This document shows, one piece after another, positions 27,480-40,936 of a stretch of DNA of 64,000 nucleotides. Where the stretch lies: the NCBI GenBank assembly GCA_949318235.1, contig OX439136.1, forward strand, positions 13,881,890-13,945,889, read 5' to 3'. The notes beneath the pieces were generated by a model. The model was not told the DNA's origin. It did not search any database and worked only from the letters and a program-made list of their open reading frames with translations. Origin of the DNA: Ecdyonurus torrentis (taxonomy: Eukaryota > Arthropoda > Insecta > Ephemeroptera > Heptageniidae). The position numbers and the translations under genes are program-made. Within the stretch, counting starts at the first letter, position 1. Each line of letters starts with the position of its first letter.

Positions 27480-29778
27480 TTTTTTTTACATACACATACT
27501 TTAAAAGAAGAAGAAAAAAATCTTGTGGTATAACAACATTAAAGTACATTGAAATTCATGATAATGTTTATGACGTCATAAGTTAATGTAATTTATTTTA
27601 TTGATTATTACTATTACAATGTAATGTACATTTATGTGTATGTTTTTTTTTTTTTTTTTTTTTTTTTTTTTGTAAAATATTTATTTATTTTGCTTCAATA
27701 GCATTGATATACATATTTTTTTCGTGTTTTTTTAAGCAGATTTTTTATTTTATTATTATTTAACTTAGATAATGGCTTTTTAAAAAGGTAATGTTCTTGT
27801 GAATTTTAAAAGCATAAAAACTAAGAAAAATGTGTTAATAGTAAATACGAGAGAAAAACTAAACATTTCCTTGCAAATATTTTTTATTTTATTTAGAAGA
27901 TTTTTTCTTCTCAAAATTTTATTATAAGATGCTGTAAGATGCAAGCTAATGTATACTTTATAGATTAAAGCAATTCCACATCTCATAAAAAATATTTATA
28001 CGAGTATGTTGAATTTTTTTATGGAATTTTTTTTTTTATTATATTTTTTAAATTTATTTACTCTACTTATTCAAAAATACAAGTGAACTTACAACTTATG
28101 AATCAAAATAGTATTTTCAGTATATATAGTTCATCATTTAGAATTTATTTGAAAAACAAAACAAATAATTCTATTTTATTGACAATTTTCAATACTTTTA
28201 ATGGTTTAAAATCCAATTAAAAATAATAATGATATAAAAAAAAAGTAGACTAAAATCAAACCAAATTAAAACAATTGAATTTGAGTATAGCTATACTTAT
28301 TTTTTATATGACAATTGAAGTTCATATTATGATTTTTTTTTTTTTTTTTTAACATTTAAAAGGAAATTTTTTAAATGAAAAAGTTTGTGTAAAATGTAAA
28401 CCAAATTTCAACAAACAAAAGTACAAGTAAATAATTCATGTACATAAATGACGTCATAGAAAATGTAAATGAAACAAAGTATATAGAAAGTGCGTACTTT
28501 TGGGATTTGCATATCGAATGCTTCTATAATACCGCATAGAAGAGTTAATATTAGGTTCTATATACATTATATTATACATGCTTCAACGTATGTATATTTA
28601 TATATAAAATAGTATATATCACATTGAGATATTCAGATATGTATGTATGTATATATATATATATATAAATATGAGTTTTAATAGAATGTAAGCTGGGTAT
28701 ATGTTCTTATCATTCTTATTATTTATAACTTCATATCTTTTTATTCATTTAAAATTGAATATTTTTCTTTCAAAATATAAAAATAATACTGTAAAATTGA
28801 AAAATTGTTACTATTTAGAATTTTAAGAGTTGCTAATTAATTTTATGTCTAAATTAAAAAATAAATCTAGAAATTTGTTGTATCTTCTATGCGCGAGTAT
28901 CATTGTTTAAAATCAAATTGTACATAATGAGTGTGCAATTGAAAAAAAAAATGGTAACTATATCGATCGAAGAACATTGAAGAAATTGAATGTTAATATA
29001 CATAATAATATATGGTATTGATTTTTTAAAGATTTATGAAGGTTCTGAAACATGTCGTTAAATGGATTAAACTTCAAAATTAAACAATCTATACGTATAT
29101 GTACACATGCGTTATTTTTCCATAAACTAAATATACATGAAACAAATTTACGGGTAATTGAGGAAGCAAAATATTTTAAAATTTACGCACAAGAACCTTT
29201 AGTTATTTTTAACAATAATTCTCTCCCTGATTTTTGAATATTTTTTTAAAAATAAAACAGCTTATTTATTTAAAAAAAAAATCGATAATGTTGAATATAT
29301 TTAATATACAGTAGATACATACGTACATTTAATTTTAGAGATATAAAATATCCTTTTCTTAGTATATTATATTATATTTCCTATCTCTCTCTCTCTCTCT
29401 CTCTCGTTCTCTTCTTGTAGAATGCAAAAAGATCCCCAATTTTTGGAGTAACCAGGAAAATAGGTTCGTGTTTTATAATTTTTTTATATCTCGATACCCC
29501 TTTTTTACCTTTTATAATATTTTAAAATTTTGTAAACAAATATTTCTGCTCTATCAAAAAATATCTACATGCATACATCGTAACTTTATATTTTACCACG
29601 TTATACTCCTAAAGTTTGATATTATATGGTGCATCTCTAATAAAATATTAATAATATTATGTATGTATATGCTATGGTCAAAAGTTTTTTTTTTTTAGAA
29701 AAGTGTTTTGGATAACTGTATATAGTATGTGAGTATGAGAGAAAATAGTAGTCTCTTGGTTATCGATTATACGTTTTG

Positions 29779-29781
29779 AGA

Positions 29782-29837
<56 letters not shown>
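29779..29837. repeat. (AG)n microsatellite, about 59 bp
   Basis: AG array with one ACAG interruption near 29792. Confidence 0.95.
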
Positions 29838-29839
<2 letters not shown>

Positions 29840-29844
29840 ATAGT

Positions 29845-30015
29845 ATAAGGGAAGGGGTTGGGGAATGGAAAAAGGCGCGGGGCCTACTACTGGGTGAATT
29901 CACATAGCCAAAAACTTGCTTTTCACTCTGTGTAAAGCCCGCCATAGAATTGCTATTGCTGGCCAGTATTATGTATACGTAGTAAAAAGGAAATATATAT
30001 AGGCGCCACGTTATT
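29845..30015. other. Unexplained mixed-composition patch after an (AG)n array
   Basis: The patch includes GGAAAAAGGCGCGGGGCC, GCCCGCCATAG and GCTGGCCAG. A 61-codon minus-strand frame (29838-30023) begins at ATG but runs into simple repeat and matches no family I know. No second copy was found in the window. Confidence 0.25.
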
Positions 30016-31255
30016 ATATACATTTTCCAAAGTTATTTAATAAAAAAGGTAACTTTGTCTACTTGGAAATAGAGGATTTTTTTCAACAATAATATTTTGC
30101 AACTATTGCAAATATATAATGTCAATTTATATATTTTTTCCCCTGCTAATTCAGTTATTTTTTATTGTACTTACATTTTACATCTTATTTTGACTTGAAT
30201 GCCCCAATTGATTCCAATACAAATATTATATATTTATTCTACCCGTAATTACCTTACAAGTGCAGTTAAAAAAATTCCTTTCGCAATGCACTAATAATTA
30301 ATAGTTAAGTTTATTTAATTTGGCGAAATTCGACGCAGCGTTCATAATTCTTAAAGTTTCTTATTTTATTTGCTTCTACTATAACAAATGACAGTAAGTA
30401 GAATTAATTATCAACTAAAAATATCATAAAATTCTTTTATAATCAAAAATGCTAAGACAAGCAATTTGAAGAGATGTGAATGAAGATGAAAAAGAAAGTA
30501 AAAAAAAGATCAAATTTTCTTATATAATACAAAATCTCAACAATAAAAAAAGGGGGACAGATAAAAAAAAAAGATAAAGCTTTTAAAAAAGAAAGAAAGA
30601 GAAGTCATTGGTGTATAGTGAGCAGTATTTTTGTGTTAGTCTGAAATTGGTGCTGTCTAAAGGATCTAAAGTTAGTATGTAAGACATGTTTTCTACATCC
30701 GTTATCTATATGTTATTCTCTCTCTTTTCTAATATAATGTCGTATTATAACATTCGTCTTTTACTTACAAGTAACATCAATTACATACAAAGAGACACGT
30801 AAAATTGCGAGAAAACACTAATTTTATTTTAAATATAATAAATTACTTTGTAATGTTTTATTGTTACTATTTTTTTTTTTTTATTATTATCTTTTTTAGC
30901 TTTTTTTTTATATGTATATATGTAAGCTTATTTTCTAGAAAATAAATTATTTAAGAAAAAAAAAAAAAAAAAAAACAGTGGCTTGTTTACGTTGGTAACG
31001 TGTAACGAATCAAAAACTTGTGATGGTAACAGTATATTGGAGAATTCTAATTTCCTATATTTTGCAGTACTTTAAGAAAACTACTGCAGTTAGAAAGTTA
31101 AGTTGAAATTTATGTCACACTGTACATAAACTGTTTTATCTCATAAGAAAAAATTCATAAATAAAACGTTAACAAGAATTTTAAATATCGTTACTGCAAA
31201 AACTAATAAGCAATAGGTCTAGCCAGTGCAAAATATCCTAATTCTAAACCAATAT

Positions 31256-31416
31256 AACTAATAAAGTAACGAAGGTTTTGAGGTCAACTATAAATGATTT
31301 TGCTCACATCCGCTTCCGTTTTGACGTACTGCGCATGCGTAGTAAGTAGTAACGGAAGCGGATGTGACCAAAATTGATTAAAGTCAGCCTCAAAACAGTT
31401 GTTCCTTATTAGTCTA
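31256..31416. mobile_element. MITE family B, copy 2
   Basis: Same blocks as copy 1: ACTAATAA start, GAAGGTTTTGAGGTC, CACATCCGCTTCCGTTTTGA, centre GTACTGCGCATGCGTAGTA, and right arm ending CAAAACAGTTGTTCCTTATT. The central palindrome is more complete than in copy 1. Confidence 0.85.
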
Positions 31417-32428
31417 TATAATGATTAATACTTAATATGGATGATTGTAACAAATAAAAAGTTATTGTTATTAACTAGTGAATAATATGACTGAAGTATG
31501 CATCAATCTGGCGAATGAAGCTTACATTTTTTTTTTAATAAAAATATGTATACATACATAAGTCCTACCAAGACAATGGAATCTTATCGGTGGGTGCTTA
31601 ATCAACATAATATAATAAAAGTTAGTAAGTATAAAATATTACAAATAGAAATACATGCTAAGCGTGCTAACCTATATCATTGGCAATTTGGGACAAGTGT
31701 CAAGTTCCCTAATTTCCTACCCATAACCATAGGACGACTTTTTTTTTTTTTTTTTTTTTTTCTTCACCCTTCTTCTTTTTTCTTCTTTTTCAAAGATCAG
31801 AAAAATTTTAATGAGGAATATTAAACTCACTTATGACTATTTTAATCTAATAAAATTTAAGAATATTTCATCATCGGTATATAGCATATATTTTGTAACT
31901 TGAATAAACTTGAAAATAAATGAGATTATACGTAGATCTGAAAGTAACAATACATTTGAAATTCGTTTATATATATGAAGACAATAATAATGACATAGTA
32001 GAATAAAAAAAAAAATTGAATGTCCCCATTGAAAGATATTATATTATATACTAATCCACACATTTTCATCATTTTTCACAAGTATCATAATATAAAATAT
32101 TATTGTTAAAATATTGTATAGAAATTAATTCTATAGAGATGCAAATGTGAATCTCTTTCTCTCTCTCTCGTTCTATTATTACATACAATACAAACAGCAA
32201 GGAACGTTGTTCTATTATTTGTTTAGAAACCACTAAGTAAAGGTGTTCAATAGGAAATTTAGAGGAGAGAGAAGGGGGGAAAATGTAAATACTTGAATCT
32301 GTTAATAGAATGAGGAGGGATAGATTTAAAATATGTGGTAACCCACATTTAATAATGAATTAAATTTAAGATACAGTTTATATAATATTTCTTTATTTTT
32401 AGATAAAAGTGTTAATAATTTTTAAAAA

Positions 32429-32461
<33 letters not shown>

Positions 32462-33211
32462 GTGGATGGATTTTGATCAAAGTGGAAGTATGTACGTAGC
32501 AACAAAGAAAATGATAATAACAAAATCCCCAAATCCACTCCTTCATCCCCCAACCCCAGAAAATATTTTATTGGTGATAACATTTTTAACATTAAAGCTT
32601 ATACTTTACAAAGAAAAAAACAAGACAAAATTATGATAAAACTCTCTATGGAGAAAAGAAAAAAAAAATGGTTTTTGAGTGTTACCGCATTTTGTTTTAA
32701 GTTTTAAACAGGATTTTCTTGTTTATAACAGAAATGAAAACTTGAAACATGTATTTAACTATACACAAAGCTTTGCTAAATTAAGCCCTAACTATAATCC
32801 TTATTCCTAAATCTCTTACTTTTTTTTTTATCCTTAGATACTAAAAGTTGTCATTCTTTAAAAAGTACATGGTGAAAAAGTCTTTTATTAACATGAATCT
32901 TTCAATTTTTGTGTTTCTCTTTTAAGTGTTTATAATTAAAATTTTTAAAAAAAATTTCATTTCATTCAACAGTATATTGTAATGTATTGGAAAAGTTTAC
33001 CTTTTAATATCATTGTGTAAAGTACTATTGGCTCTTGCATTTTAGTGCATAATAAATGTCTAAATAAATGTAATTTTTACCTATTTTAGCAAAATAAATA
33101 TCCTCTCTCGTTTTAGGAATTGCATAAAGATGTTGTATTCATCAGCATTCAAAATCAACATCGGTCAAATTGTAAATAAAATTATTAATAATTATTTCGT
33201 AAACTTTTTTA

Positions 33212-33229
33212 CCCCCCCCCCCCCCCCCC
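33212..33229. repeat. Poly(C), 18 bases
   Basis: An unusual C homopolymer in a very AT-rich setting; smaller C runs occur near 18250 and 18720-18750. Confidence 0.9.
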
Positions 33230-33544
33230 TAAATCATATTTCTCTGCTTCGTGTTAAATTGTATTAAATAAAAAAAGTTAAATGTTATAAAACTTGCAAC
33301 AATTAAAAATATGAACATACATTCATACATTCTTTTGTATACAAAACATAAATTATGCTGTTTTACAACAATAAATATATGTAAATTTTATTTATACAAA
33401 ATTTTGACCTAATTTAGTTGTGTGGTTTTTACAGTAATTATTACTAATGAAGTTAACAAACCACTTATAAATAAATACATCACTCACTTTTGAGGTGCTT
33501 TTGAGAGTTACTACAACTTTTTATTTTTCTATACATATATTTAA

Positions 33545-33773
<229 letters not shown>

Positions 33774-34852
33774 ATGAAGAAAAAGAGAAAGCAACAAAAA
33801 AATTGGGTAATGCCACAGACTTTTGGTTGGTTATGTTAAAGTTAGGATTTGAAATGCCAACCGCAAACGTCAAGGGACGGTTTTAGTTTAAAATAAATAA
33901 AAAAAAATAAAATGTATATAGTATACGTATATAGAGGGAAAAAAAGTAAGGAAAAAGAGATTTTATTTTTTTTACATTTCATAGGGTTGGAATATGACGT
34001 CATAGAAAATGAAAAAGGGGTCATTTTTTTTTTATAAATATATATATGAATTATAATTTATTTATTTTTCTTTCCTGTTTTGAAATGCATTTCTTTTAAA
34101 ATTATAATATCGTACACTATAAGGAATTAAAAAAAAAACTTTAACTTTTCTTAACTTGCAACTTTAAATAATAATTTGTACTTACAAAATTAACCTATAT
34201 TTTTAACAGTTACGATAATTATAAAACGTCATCAAAAAATATAATCTGTAACAAATATCATATTTTAAAAAGTAACCTTAAAAAGAAATATGCAAAAATT
34301 ACACACAGTATACCGAGAAAAAATATATAAATGCACTAAAGAAATTAGCTACTGTAAATAAATTTGTTCATGACTCTTTTTTTTCTTTTTAAGTGAATAA
34401 CGTTAACTACGAAACTGCAGTTTTACATACAGTACAACATAAAAGCATTAAATGAATCTGAACACTTTGATGTGTCAAACTAATTAACTGAGAGAGAGAG
34501 AGAGAGAAGAAAATGTACTCGTCACTATATAAACAGTACAGAAACTGTGATATAAAACATTTATTACTACTTTGCTTCATAGAAATATACCATGTACCAT
34601 ATAAATATAATATGAAGCTTACTTTAATTAAAATCTCCATATATATGAATGCATTGAAGTACCAGAATACAACATTGTAAAATTATCACAGTATATCTGT
34701 ACATTGTAATTATTAATTTAAACATAAAATTACATACCATATAATATAAATGTATAAAGTTTAAATTATATGAAAAAAAAAATTGTGATCAAAGTAAAAG
34801 ATCAAATATATTATAATATAAAATTTTATGAATATAAATTACATATACGTAT

Positions 34853-34853
<1 letters not shown>

Positions 34854-34901
<48 letters not shown>
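34854..34901. repeat. Poly(T), 48 bases
   Basis: The longest homopolymer in the window; possibly the poly(A) tail of a minus-strand retroelement (see 34902-35060). Confidence 0.9.
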
Positions 34902-35060
34902 CAAACACACAAATATACAAAGTCCAACCAAGGCATAGCCTTATCGGTTGGTTCATTTATTGTTACACAATCGTGTCTTATTATATTATATTACTACATA
35001 TACATATTTTTTATTATATATATTTCAAAAGCAAATAAAGTACGTATTTACACAAAAACA
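34902..35060 (-). repeat. Segment with CCAACC/GGTTGG hairpin between two T runs
   Basis: The segment contains CCAACCAAGGCATAGCCTTA followed by TCGGTTGG (about 34923-34952), a short stem-loop. Similar words occur at about 31559-31592 (CCTACCAAGACAATGGAATC then TTATCGGTGGG) and more weakly at 5398-5421. On the minus strand it is followed by 48 A (34854-34901), so it may be a separate retroelement tail inserted next to the LINE. Confidence 0.35.
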
Positions 35061-36235
35061 TTTTTTTTTTTTTTTTTTTTTTCATTTAAGAGAAGTATTT
35101 TTATAATACAAGAAGCAAAAATTAATCATCATTAATCAATACAAACAGCAAAAAATTGTTCAACATTTTATAAATTATCAAGAAAGAATTTTTTCATATT
35201 AAATTTCGTTTCATTTTTATTTGCAAAACTTTTTAATTCTGATGGAATTTGATTCCATAATTTAGGAAGTAAAAATTTTTTTGTCCTTTCAGTGAATCTA
35301 TTTACAATTTTTGGTACAAATAAAGGATTGGTCACTGCTGTTCTGGTACTATAAATATGAGTTCTCGGTATACCATGAGAATTTTCAAAATAATTTTCAC
35401 AAATAAAAGAACATTTAAACATTTCTTCTATTGGCAATATCTTAAAGTACTTAAAATATTCAAGATCACTTTTTAGCTTATTTCCTTTTTTTAAAATTTT
35501 TAATATTCTTATTTGCATTTTTTTCAATTCCCATAATTTACCTGATTTAGTACAACCATAAGATAATAAACCGTATAATATATGTGGATGTACAAAAGAA
35601 AAATATAATTGTCTCATCGTCTGTTCATTCACATACGATCTTACTGTTTTTAATTTAAAAATTGCAGATCTCAATTTATTTAACAGTTGCATAATATGCA
35701 AATCCCAATCAAATGTTTGATCAATAATAGCTCCTAAGTAATTATAATTATTTACTTGTTCTACAAACTCACAATTACAATTTAAAGTAAAATTATGTAA
35801 ACACTTATTAGTATGAGCTCTTAATTGAATATTTTGCATAGTATATGTATACTTATTAAAAATGTGCATAACTTTTGTTTTTTTCCTATTAATTAATATT
35901 TTCCTATCATGCGACCATTCCAAAACTGAATCAAAATCATTTTGTAACATTTTATTTGCAACTTCAAAGTTACTATGAGCCGCTATCATAAGTAAATCAT
36001 CGGCAAACATTTTTGCTTTACAATATTTTAGTAAATTAAAAATTTTGTTAACATAAATTATAAAGAATTTAGCACTTAAGACCCCTCCTTGTATTATACC
36101 GCATTTTATTATTTTAATTTCACTTACAATATTTTTAATTTTGACAGCAACTTGTCTATTTTTTATAATATTCGCATTTATGTATTTATGTAACGTGAAA
36201 TAACGTAACATGTTAACTTTGGATGATGTTATTAG
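35061..36235 (-). mobile_element. 5'-truncated LINE insertion with poly(A) tail
   Basis: This is the whole inferred retrotransposon fragment carrying the reverse transcriptase at 35168-36211. On the minus strand the stop codon is followed by about 85 bases of AT-rich 3' sequence and then a run of 22 A (plus-strand T, 35061-35082), consistent with a LINE tail. The 5' boundary near 36235 is inferred from loss of the protein frame and is typical of 5'-truncated insertion by target-primed reverse transcription. I could not identify a target-site duplication. Beyond the tail, 34902-35060 and a 48-base T run may be a further retroelement. Confidence 0.65.
35168..36211 (-). CDS. Non-LTR retrotransposon reverse transcriptase, C-terminal part (5'-truncated)
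   Basis: The 347-residue product is the palm, thumb and C-terminal part of a LINE-type reverse transcriptase, which copies the element's RNA into DNA at a nicked target. Visible blocks in order: QGGVLS (residues 41-46, the usual PQGS block), catalytic FADD (69-72, Asp 71 and 72), NRKKTKVM (108-115), YLGAIID (158-164), LYGLLSYG (212-219) and LPKLWNQIPSEL (315-326). This order is typical of the Jockey/CR1-like group; the exact clade is not assignable by eye. The fingers domain and any endonuclease are missing. An in-frame stop lies about 21-24 bases upstream of the first ATG, so that ATG is probably internal Met of a truncated copy, not a true start. The remaining frame is uninterrupted, suggesting a fairly recent insertion. 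No partner ORF is visible. The PQGS block reads IQGG, which may be variation or decay. Confidence 0.85.
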   Translation of the reverse strand: MLRYFTLHKYINANIIKNRQVAVKIKNIVSEIKIIKCGIIQGGVLSAKFFIIYVNKIFNLLKYCKAKMFADDLLMIAAHSNFEVANKMLQNDFDSVLEWSHDRKILINRKKTKVMHIFNKYTYTMQNIQLRAHTNKCLHNFTLNCNCEFVEQVNNYNYLGAIIDQTFDWDLHIMQLLNKLRSAIFKLKTVRSYVNEQTMRQLYFSFVHPHILYGLLSYGCTKSGKLWELKKMQIRILKILKKGNKLKSDLEYFKYFKILPIEEMFKCSFICENYFENSHGIPRTHIYSTRTAVTNPLFVPKIVNRFTERTKKFLLPKLWNQIPSELKSFANKNETKFNMKKFFLDNL

Positions 36236-36239
36236 CTAG

Positions 36240-36306
36240 TCATTTAAAATGTTTTTTTAGGGTAAAATGTCATCCATGTATATATGTATATATATGTATA
36301 TGGCTC

Positions 36307-36341
<35 letters not shown>

Positions 36342-37680
36342 GTCTCTCTATCATGTTCACACGGGTAGAAAATTACATAATTAAAGTGGACTGCTTTGAC
36401 TGGTATTATTACATTATTTCCTCCCTTTCTCTCTCTCTCTCTCGAAATATCAATGTGGTTAGCTCTATACAGACTTTGTGATATTATAAAAACAAAAAAT
36501 CTAACAAAAAAAAAAGTAATGTCCATTGCATGTGAAAAGGTGAGACATTTATTATTTTAAATGTTATTATTAAAGGTGAGCAATTTTTTTATTCTATAAC
36601 AATACAGAAAAAAAAAGGGGTGAGAAATATTTTTATTAAAAAAAAAAAAAAAAAAAAAAGATATGAGATATGACTAATTTAATGTTTGCATGTAATATTG
36701 AAATTAAACAAAATACAAAAAGAGGAAATGGTATTATTATTTTTTCTATGAGTAATAACTGATTACTATTCTGTGATAGAACAAAAATGAAATATATAAT
36801 CTTTTTAGATTATTAACTGAATTATGTTTCACGAATGACAGGAAAGAAAGTGTATTTGTGCGTTAAGTTTATCATTAATAATATATTAGATTATGTAGTA
36901 AACAAATAACCATGATTTTTTTTTTTATTTAATGTACATATTAATTTAAAAATAAAACTTTGTTGAGAAAAAAATTTAATAAAATAAAAATTTACCACAT
37001 TTTTTTTTTTTACCTTTTTATTTAAAATAAACAACTCTCTCCATATTTTTAATCAAATCATAATCATATAATGTAATAACAATATAATGCCAAAAATAAC
37101 ATTAACCACAAAAGAGAACGAGGAACAAAAAATGAACAACGGAAAAAAAAAATAATAATAAACTTTCATTCTATATACCCTTTGATATAAATGAGAATAT
37201 AACCCTCCTCCCTATTTCATTTCATCCCTTCATTTTTTTTTTTTTTTTTTTTTCATATTTACATCTCCCTCTTTTTAATATACCTCGTTCGTCCATTATC
37301 ATAAAAGTTAGCGGCTTGTCAGTTAATTTATGTTCATTTTTTAACTATAGGTTTATTTAGTACTTATACAATATTTTTAAACATGCAGTGTTGTTTATAT
37401 ATTATTTATTCTTTTGTCAATGCAATATTGTAGGAATTTCATATTTTTTATTACAAATATGCGTACCATACATTTTATTTTTATGAAATAATTTAAGTTT
37501 TCATTATTATTATTATTTTGCATTATTTTGATGCTTTATTATTGATTTTATTAATTTAATCGTAAGTAGAGATAAGCTCAGGTTTAGATATAAGATTTCT
37601 TTACGATAAACCTCAATCAGCTTCGTTTACTTCTTAAACAAATGATCCAAACATATATAAAAAAATTATGTGTGGATACA
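36240..37680. other. AT-rich DNA, no gene seen
   Basis: Two short (CT)n tracts (36309-36341, 36427-36442), an A run (36640-36659) and a T run (37231-37253). Nothing else recognised. Confidence 0.5.
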
Positions 37681-37684
37681 ACTT

Positions 37685-37860
37685 AAAGGCGTAGAACACC
37701 TTGAACAAAAAAGTTGTCCAATATCTTAACAAACCTGAAAATCAACGTTAATTTGGCCGGAGTCATTGATTTCTAATTTATTTTCGATTCACAAAATGGT
37801 GCAAGCGGGTAATGACGTCACAGCTCACTTGTTTCCGCACGTTTAATTTTTCGTACTATC
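37685..37860. mobile_element. MITE family A, copy 2 (left half only)
   Basis: It begins TTAAAGGCGTAGAACACC and follows copy 3 through TTTGGCCGGAGTCATTGATT and the TGACGTCA at 37813-37820. Similarity stops soon after the position corresponding to the hairpin centre, so the right half is deleted or replaced. It lies about 560 bp upstream of copy 3 in the same orientation. Confidence 0.7.
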
Positions 37861-38245
37861 CATACGTTATTCACAATTAATTTTTTTACCAGTTTTATTC
37901 TGTTGCAAATAAAAAAAATATTTATATATCTAAATGAGCAAAATAACTCTTAATTTTCTTAAAACATGATGAACGATTCAATTTAAAACAAACAAGAATG
38001 AATGGAGTATAATAATATCGCAGTAGGTTTAAACAATAGTTCTTAATTGCACCAAATTTATAAAAAAATTAATAATAATAATAATAATAAAGAAGCAAAT
38101 TTGAACCCTAATTATCTCTAATCACAATGGCAGAACTTGAATATCGTGCTAAGCTCTTAAATCATCATTTTTGTCTAATCGTCCTAAAAAAAATGTTTTG
38201 GAAAATATTTTAGATATTTCGAGTTTTCTAGAACAGAAAATAATA

Positions 38246-38563
38246 CTTAAAGGCGTAGAACAGCACACGTTAAACAAACAAATAAACGAAAAAAAATAAT
38301 AACTTGTCTAATATCCCAACATACTTGAAAATCAACTTTGATTTGGCCGGAGTCATTGATTTCCAATTTATTTTCCATTCACAAAATGGTACGTGTCGAC
38401 AAAATCGTCACAGCTCGCTTGTTTTACGTGTGCGTGGACCAGTGAGCTGTGACATCAGAGTCCGCCAAATTGTGAATGGAAAATTAATTATATATCAATG
38501 ACTCCTGCCAAATCAACGTTGATTTTCAGGCAAGTTTTTTGTTCAAGGTGTTCTACGCCTTAA
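38246..38563. mobile_element. MITE family A, copy 3 (complete)
   Basis: Both ends are present: TTAAAGGCGTAGAACA on the left and GTTCTACGCCTTAA on the right, so a TTAA flank on each side is possible. Internal landmarks are TTTGGCCGGAGTCATTGATT, its inverse near 38500, and a central GTTTTACGTGTGCGTGGACC. The two CRE-type sites of copy 1 are degraded here (ATCGTCAC and TGACATCA). A 65-codon frame at 38304-38501 is chance translation of the repeat. Confidence 0.8.
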
Positions 38564-39255
38564 ACAACACTACTAAAATATAGAATATGTTAATTCATGA
38601 CTTTTATCATGGGTCAAATGAGACAAAAAAATAATAATAATAATAACCACTGTAAATTATGAATGACATAATTTTCTAAAGTTAATTTCAACATCATTGA
38701 ATAAAAAATAATATAAGAAATATCCTATACATATACCTTATGTTATTATATTATAACGTACAAAAGATAATTTTTTTATCATTTAAAACAAAATTTACAC
38801 ACGAATAAACCTAATGTAATTAGTTAATATGACACATCGTAAATTATATAAAAATATATATTAATACAATCATACCGTAACAATTTTTTTTCACCCCCCT
38901 TTTTATAGTGCTAAAAAAATCATTCAGTTGATAACAATCTATAGTTATCACTGTTCAATGTATGACATATATGAGACATCTGGGATATATTCTGTAATAT
39001 TGCAGTGTATGTATGTATGTAATATAAAATTTGAGATCCGTACCAAATGTTCAAAGTTAAAGCTTACTGATGCATAACACCCTTATAAATAATGTTAAAG
39101 TATATAGGTTTTGTTATATAGTAATAATATATGTACAGTATGCGTTTAATATAGGGTGTATATATGTATGAAATAATCAGCCTTTATATTAGAGAATACT
39201 GTGGTTTTAATAACATATAATTGTTTGGTTTTCTTTATATATGCATGGAAAAAAC

Positions 39256-39446
39256 AACGGAATAATTATGCTATATTTACAGCAACTTTTTTTTTTTTAA
39301 TTATTTATGCTATACTACAAAATAGCTATATATTTCATTATTCATTCATTATATTACATAGCATAATATATTCATTTTTTTTTTAATTCCGTAAATTTTA
39401 TGCAATAATCACATAATTATAGCATAAATTACGTAATTATTTCTTT
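39256..39446. mobile_element. Repeat family D, possible copy 3
   Basis: The ends CGGAATAATTATGCTATA and GCATAAATTACGTAATTATT are inverted, and an internal TACATAGCATAATA block matches the 56 kb copy. A T run and a small frame (39201-39386) interrupt it. AT-richness raises the chance of false similarity. Confidence 0.4.
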
Positions 39447-40936
39447 ACGGGTTGTGATAATAATTTATTATATTCGTTGATTATGATATATTTTTATATA
39501 CAGTTTACAATTAAATTGTGAAATTTCAAACAGTTGTGATAATAATTATTTTATTGAAATTTGTAGTTAATTTTTAGTTCTGCAGTAAAAAAAAACTATA
39601 TAAATTCTAATGGATAGTTTTATTTAAAATGTTCACACTTAAAAGATAACATTATTATTTATATTTTATATTCTGTTCACTATATTTTTGTTATAAATTA
39701 AAAAGACAAAGCTATATGTTATTTTTACACAAATCAATAATGTTGATTACATGCAATATCCATTAAAAAAACAACATTAAATTTACTTGCTACCAAAATT
39801 ATTGCAAAAAAAAAAATGCACATTGTAAAAAGCTATACATAATATTACATAAATTAAAAATTACTTAACATAATACTGAATTTCCATCAAAGTATAGTAC
39901 TTGCGACACTACAACTATTTTTTTTAAGATTATATTTTAATAAATTTCATAAGGAGTTATAAATTTTTTAATGTGCAGTTGAATTAAATACATAAAATCT
40001 TTGTATGATTTTATTAAAATTCAATACAGTTAAAATTATTATACAATGTAGTATATTATTTCGAGTACTCATACAATGGTGACTTACAAAATCGTATTAC
40101 GAAATATAAATAATGCACTGTTTGTAAAAAAAACTAAATGAAAATAATACTTTAGTTAAATATATTAAATTTCGTTTTAAAAATAAACGATAAAAAAAAA
40201 TCTTAAAATGCAAGTAAATCTTTTTTTTCTTTAGCACAGTAAGCAATAAAACTGGTTCATTTTTCTCTTTTACTCTCTATTCTACTCTTGGGAGGGCTTG
40301 ATCTCTGTAATATGGGGTTACCCGCCCTTTCACTTTTTCAAACTAGTTGACAGAAAGGCCTTATATATTTCTATAGATAACAATAGTCCATGATAAATAT
40401 CCTACAAAAACCACATGTCAATTGCTTGCATTTACTCATATGTGAATTGCCATTGCGTATTGTTACAATTGTCTATATTGTACCGTCTCTCCCTTCTTCA
40501 TCCATACACTTTACATAATCTGAATAATAAAATATAGTATATTGTACTGCAAAAAACTGTTTTTACAAAATATTATTAGTATTATTTAAAATTTACAATA
40601 ATATTAATATATTTTAATTATATTTAATAATAAATATTTTTATAGTTTTAAATTATATTTTGTAATTTATTTTTAAAAATTTATCAACAATTTATATTTT
40701 TTTTTATTATTTTAAATATTTTGAATTTACTTTTATATATTTTATTAGTTGCAATTACTGAACTGTTACATATTGTACTGAATGATGAAGATAAACTAGA
40801 TTAGCTTGAAAGTATGAAAGTGAAGCTAGAAAACGGGTATATAAACCGAAATGTTAATTTCAAAACTCCAGACTACAATAAATTATTCTATAGGAGAGTT
40901 GCATTCATGGTAAAGAGAATGCCATAAGTGAGTACT

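Larger units (their letters stand above)
25700..31200. other. AT-rich desert with microsatellites
   Basis: No gene seen. It holds five AG/CT arrays and two TGACGTCA sites (27571, 28449), but no dispersed repeat that I could match elsewhere in the window except for the shared ATGACGTCATAGAAAATG word at 28448 and 33994. Confidence 0.5.
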
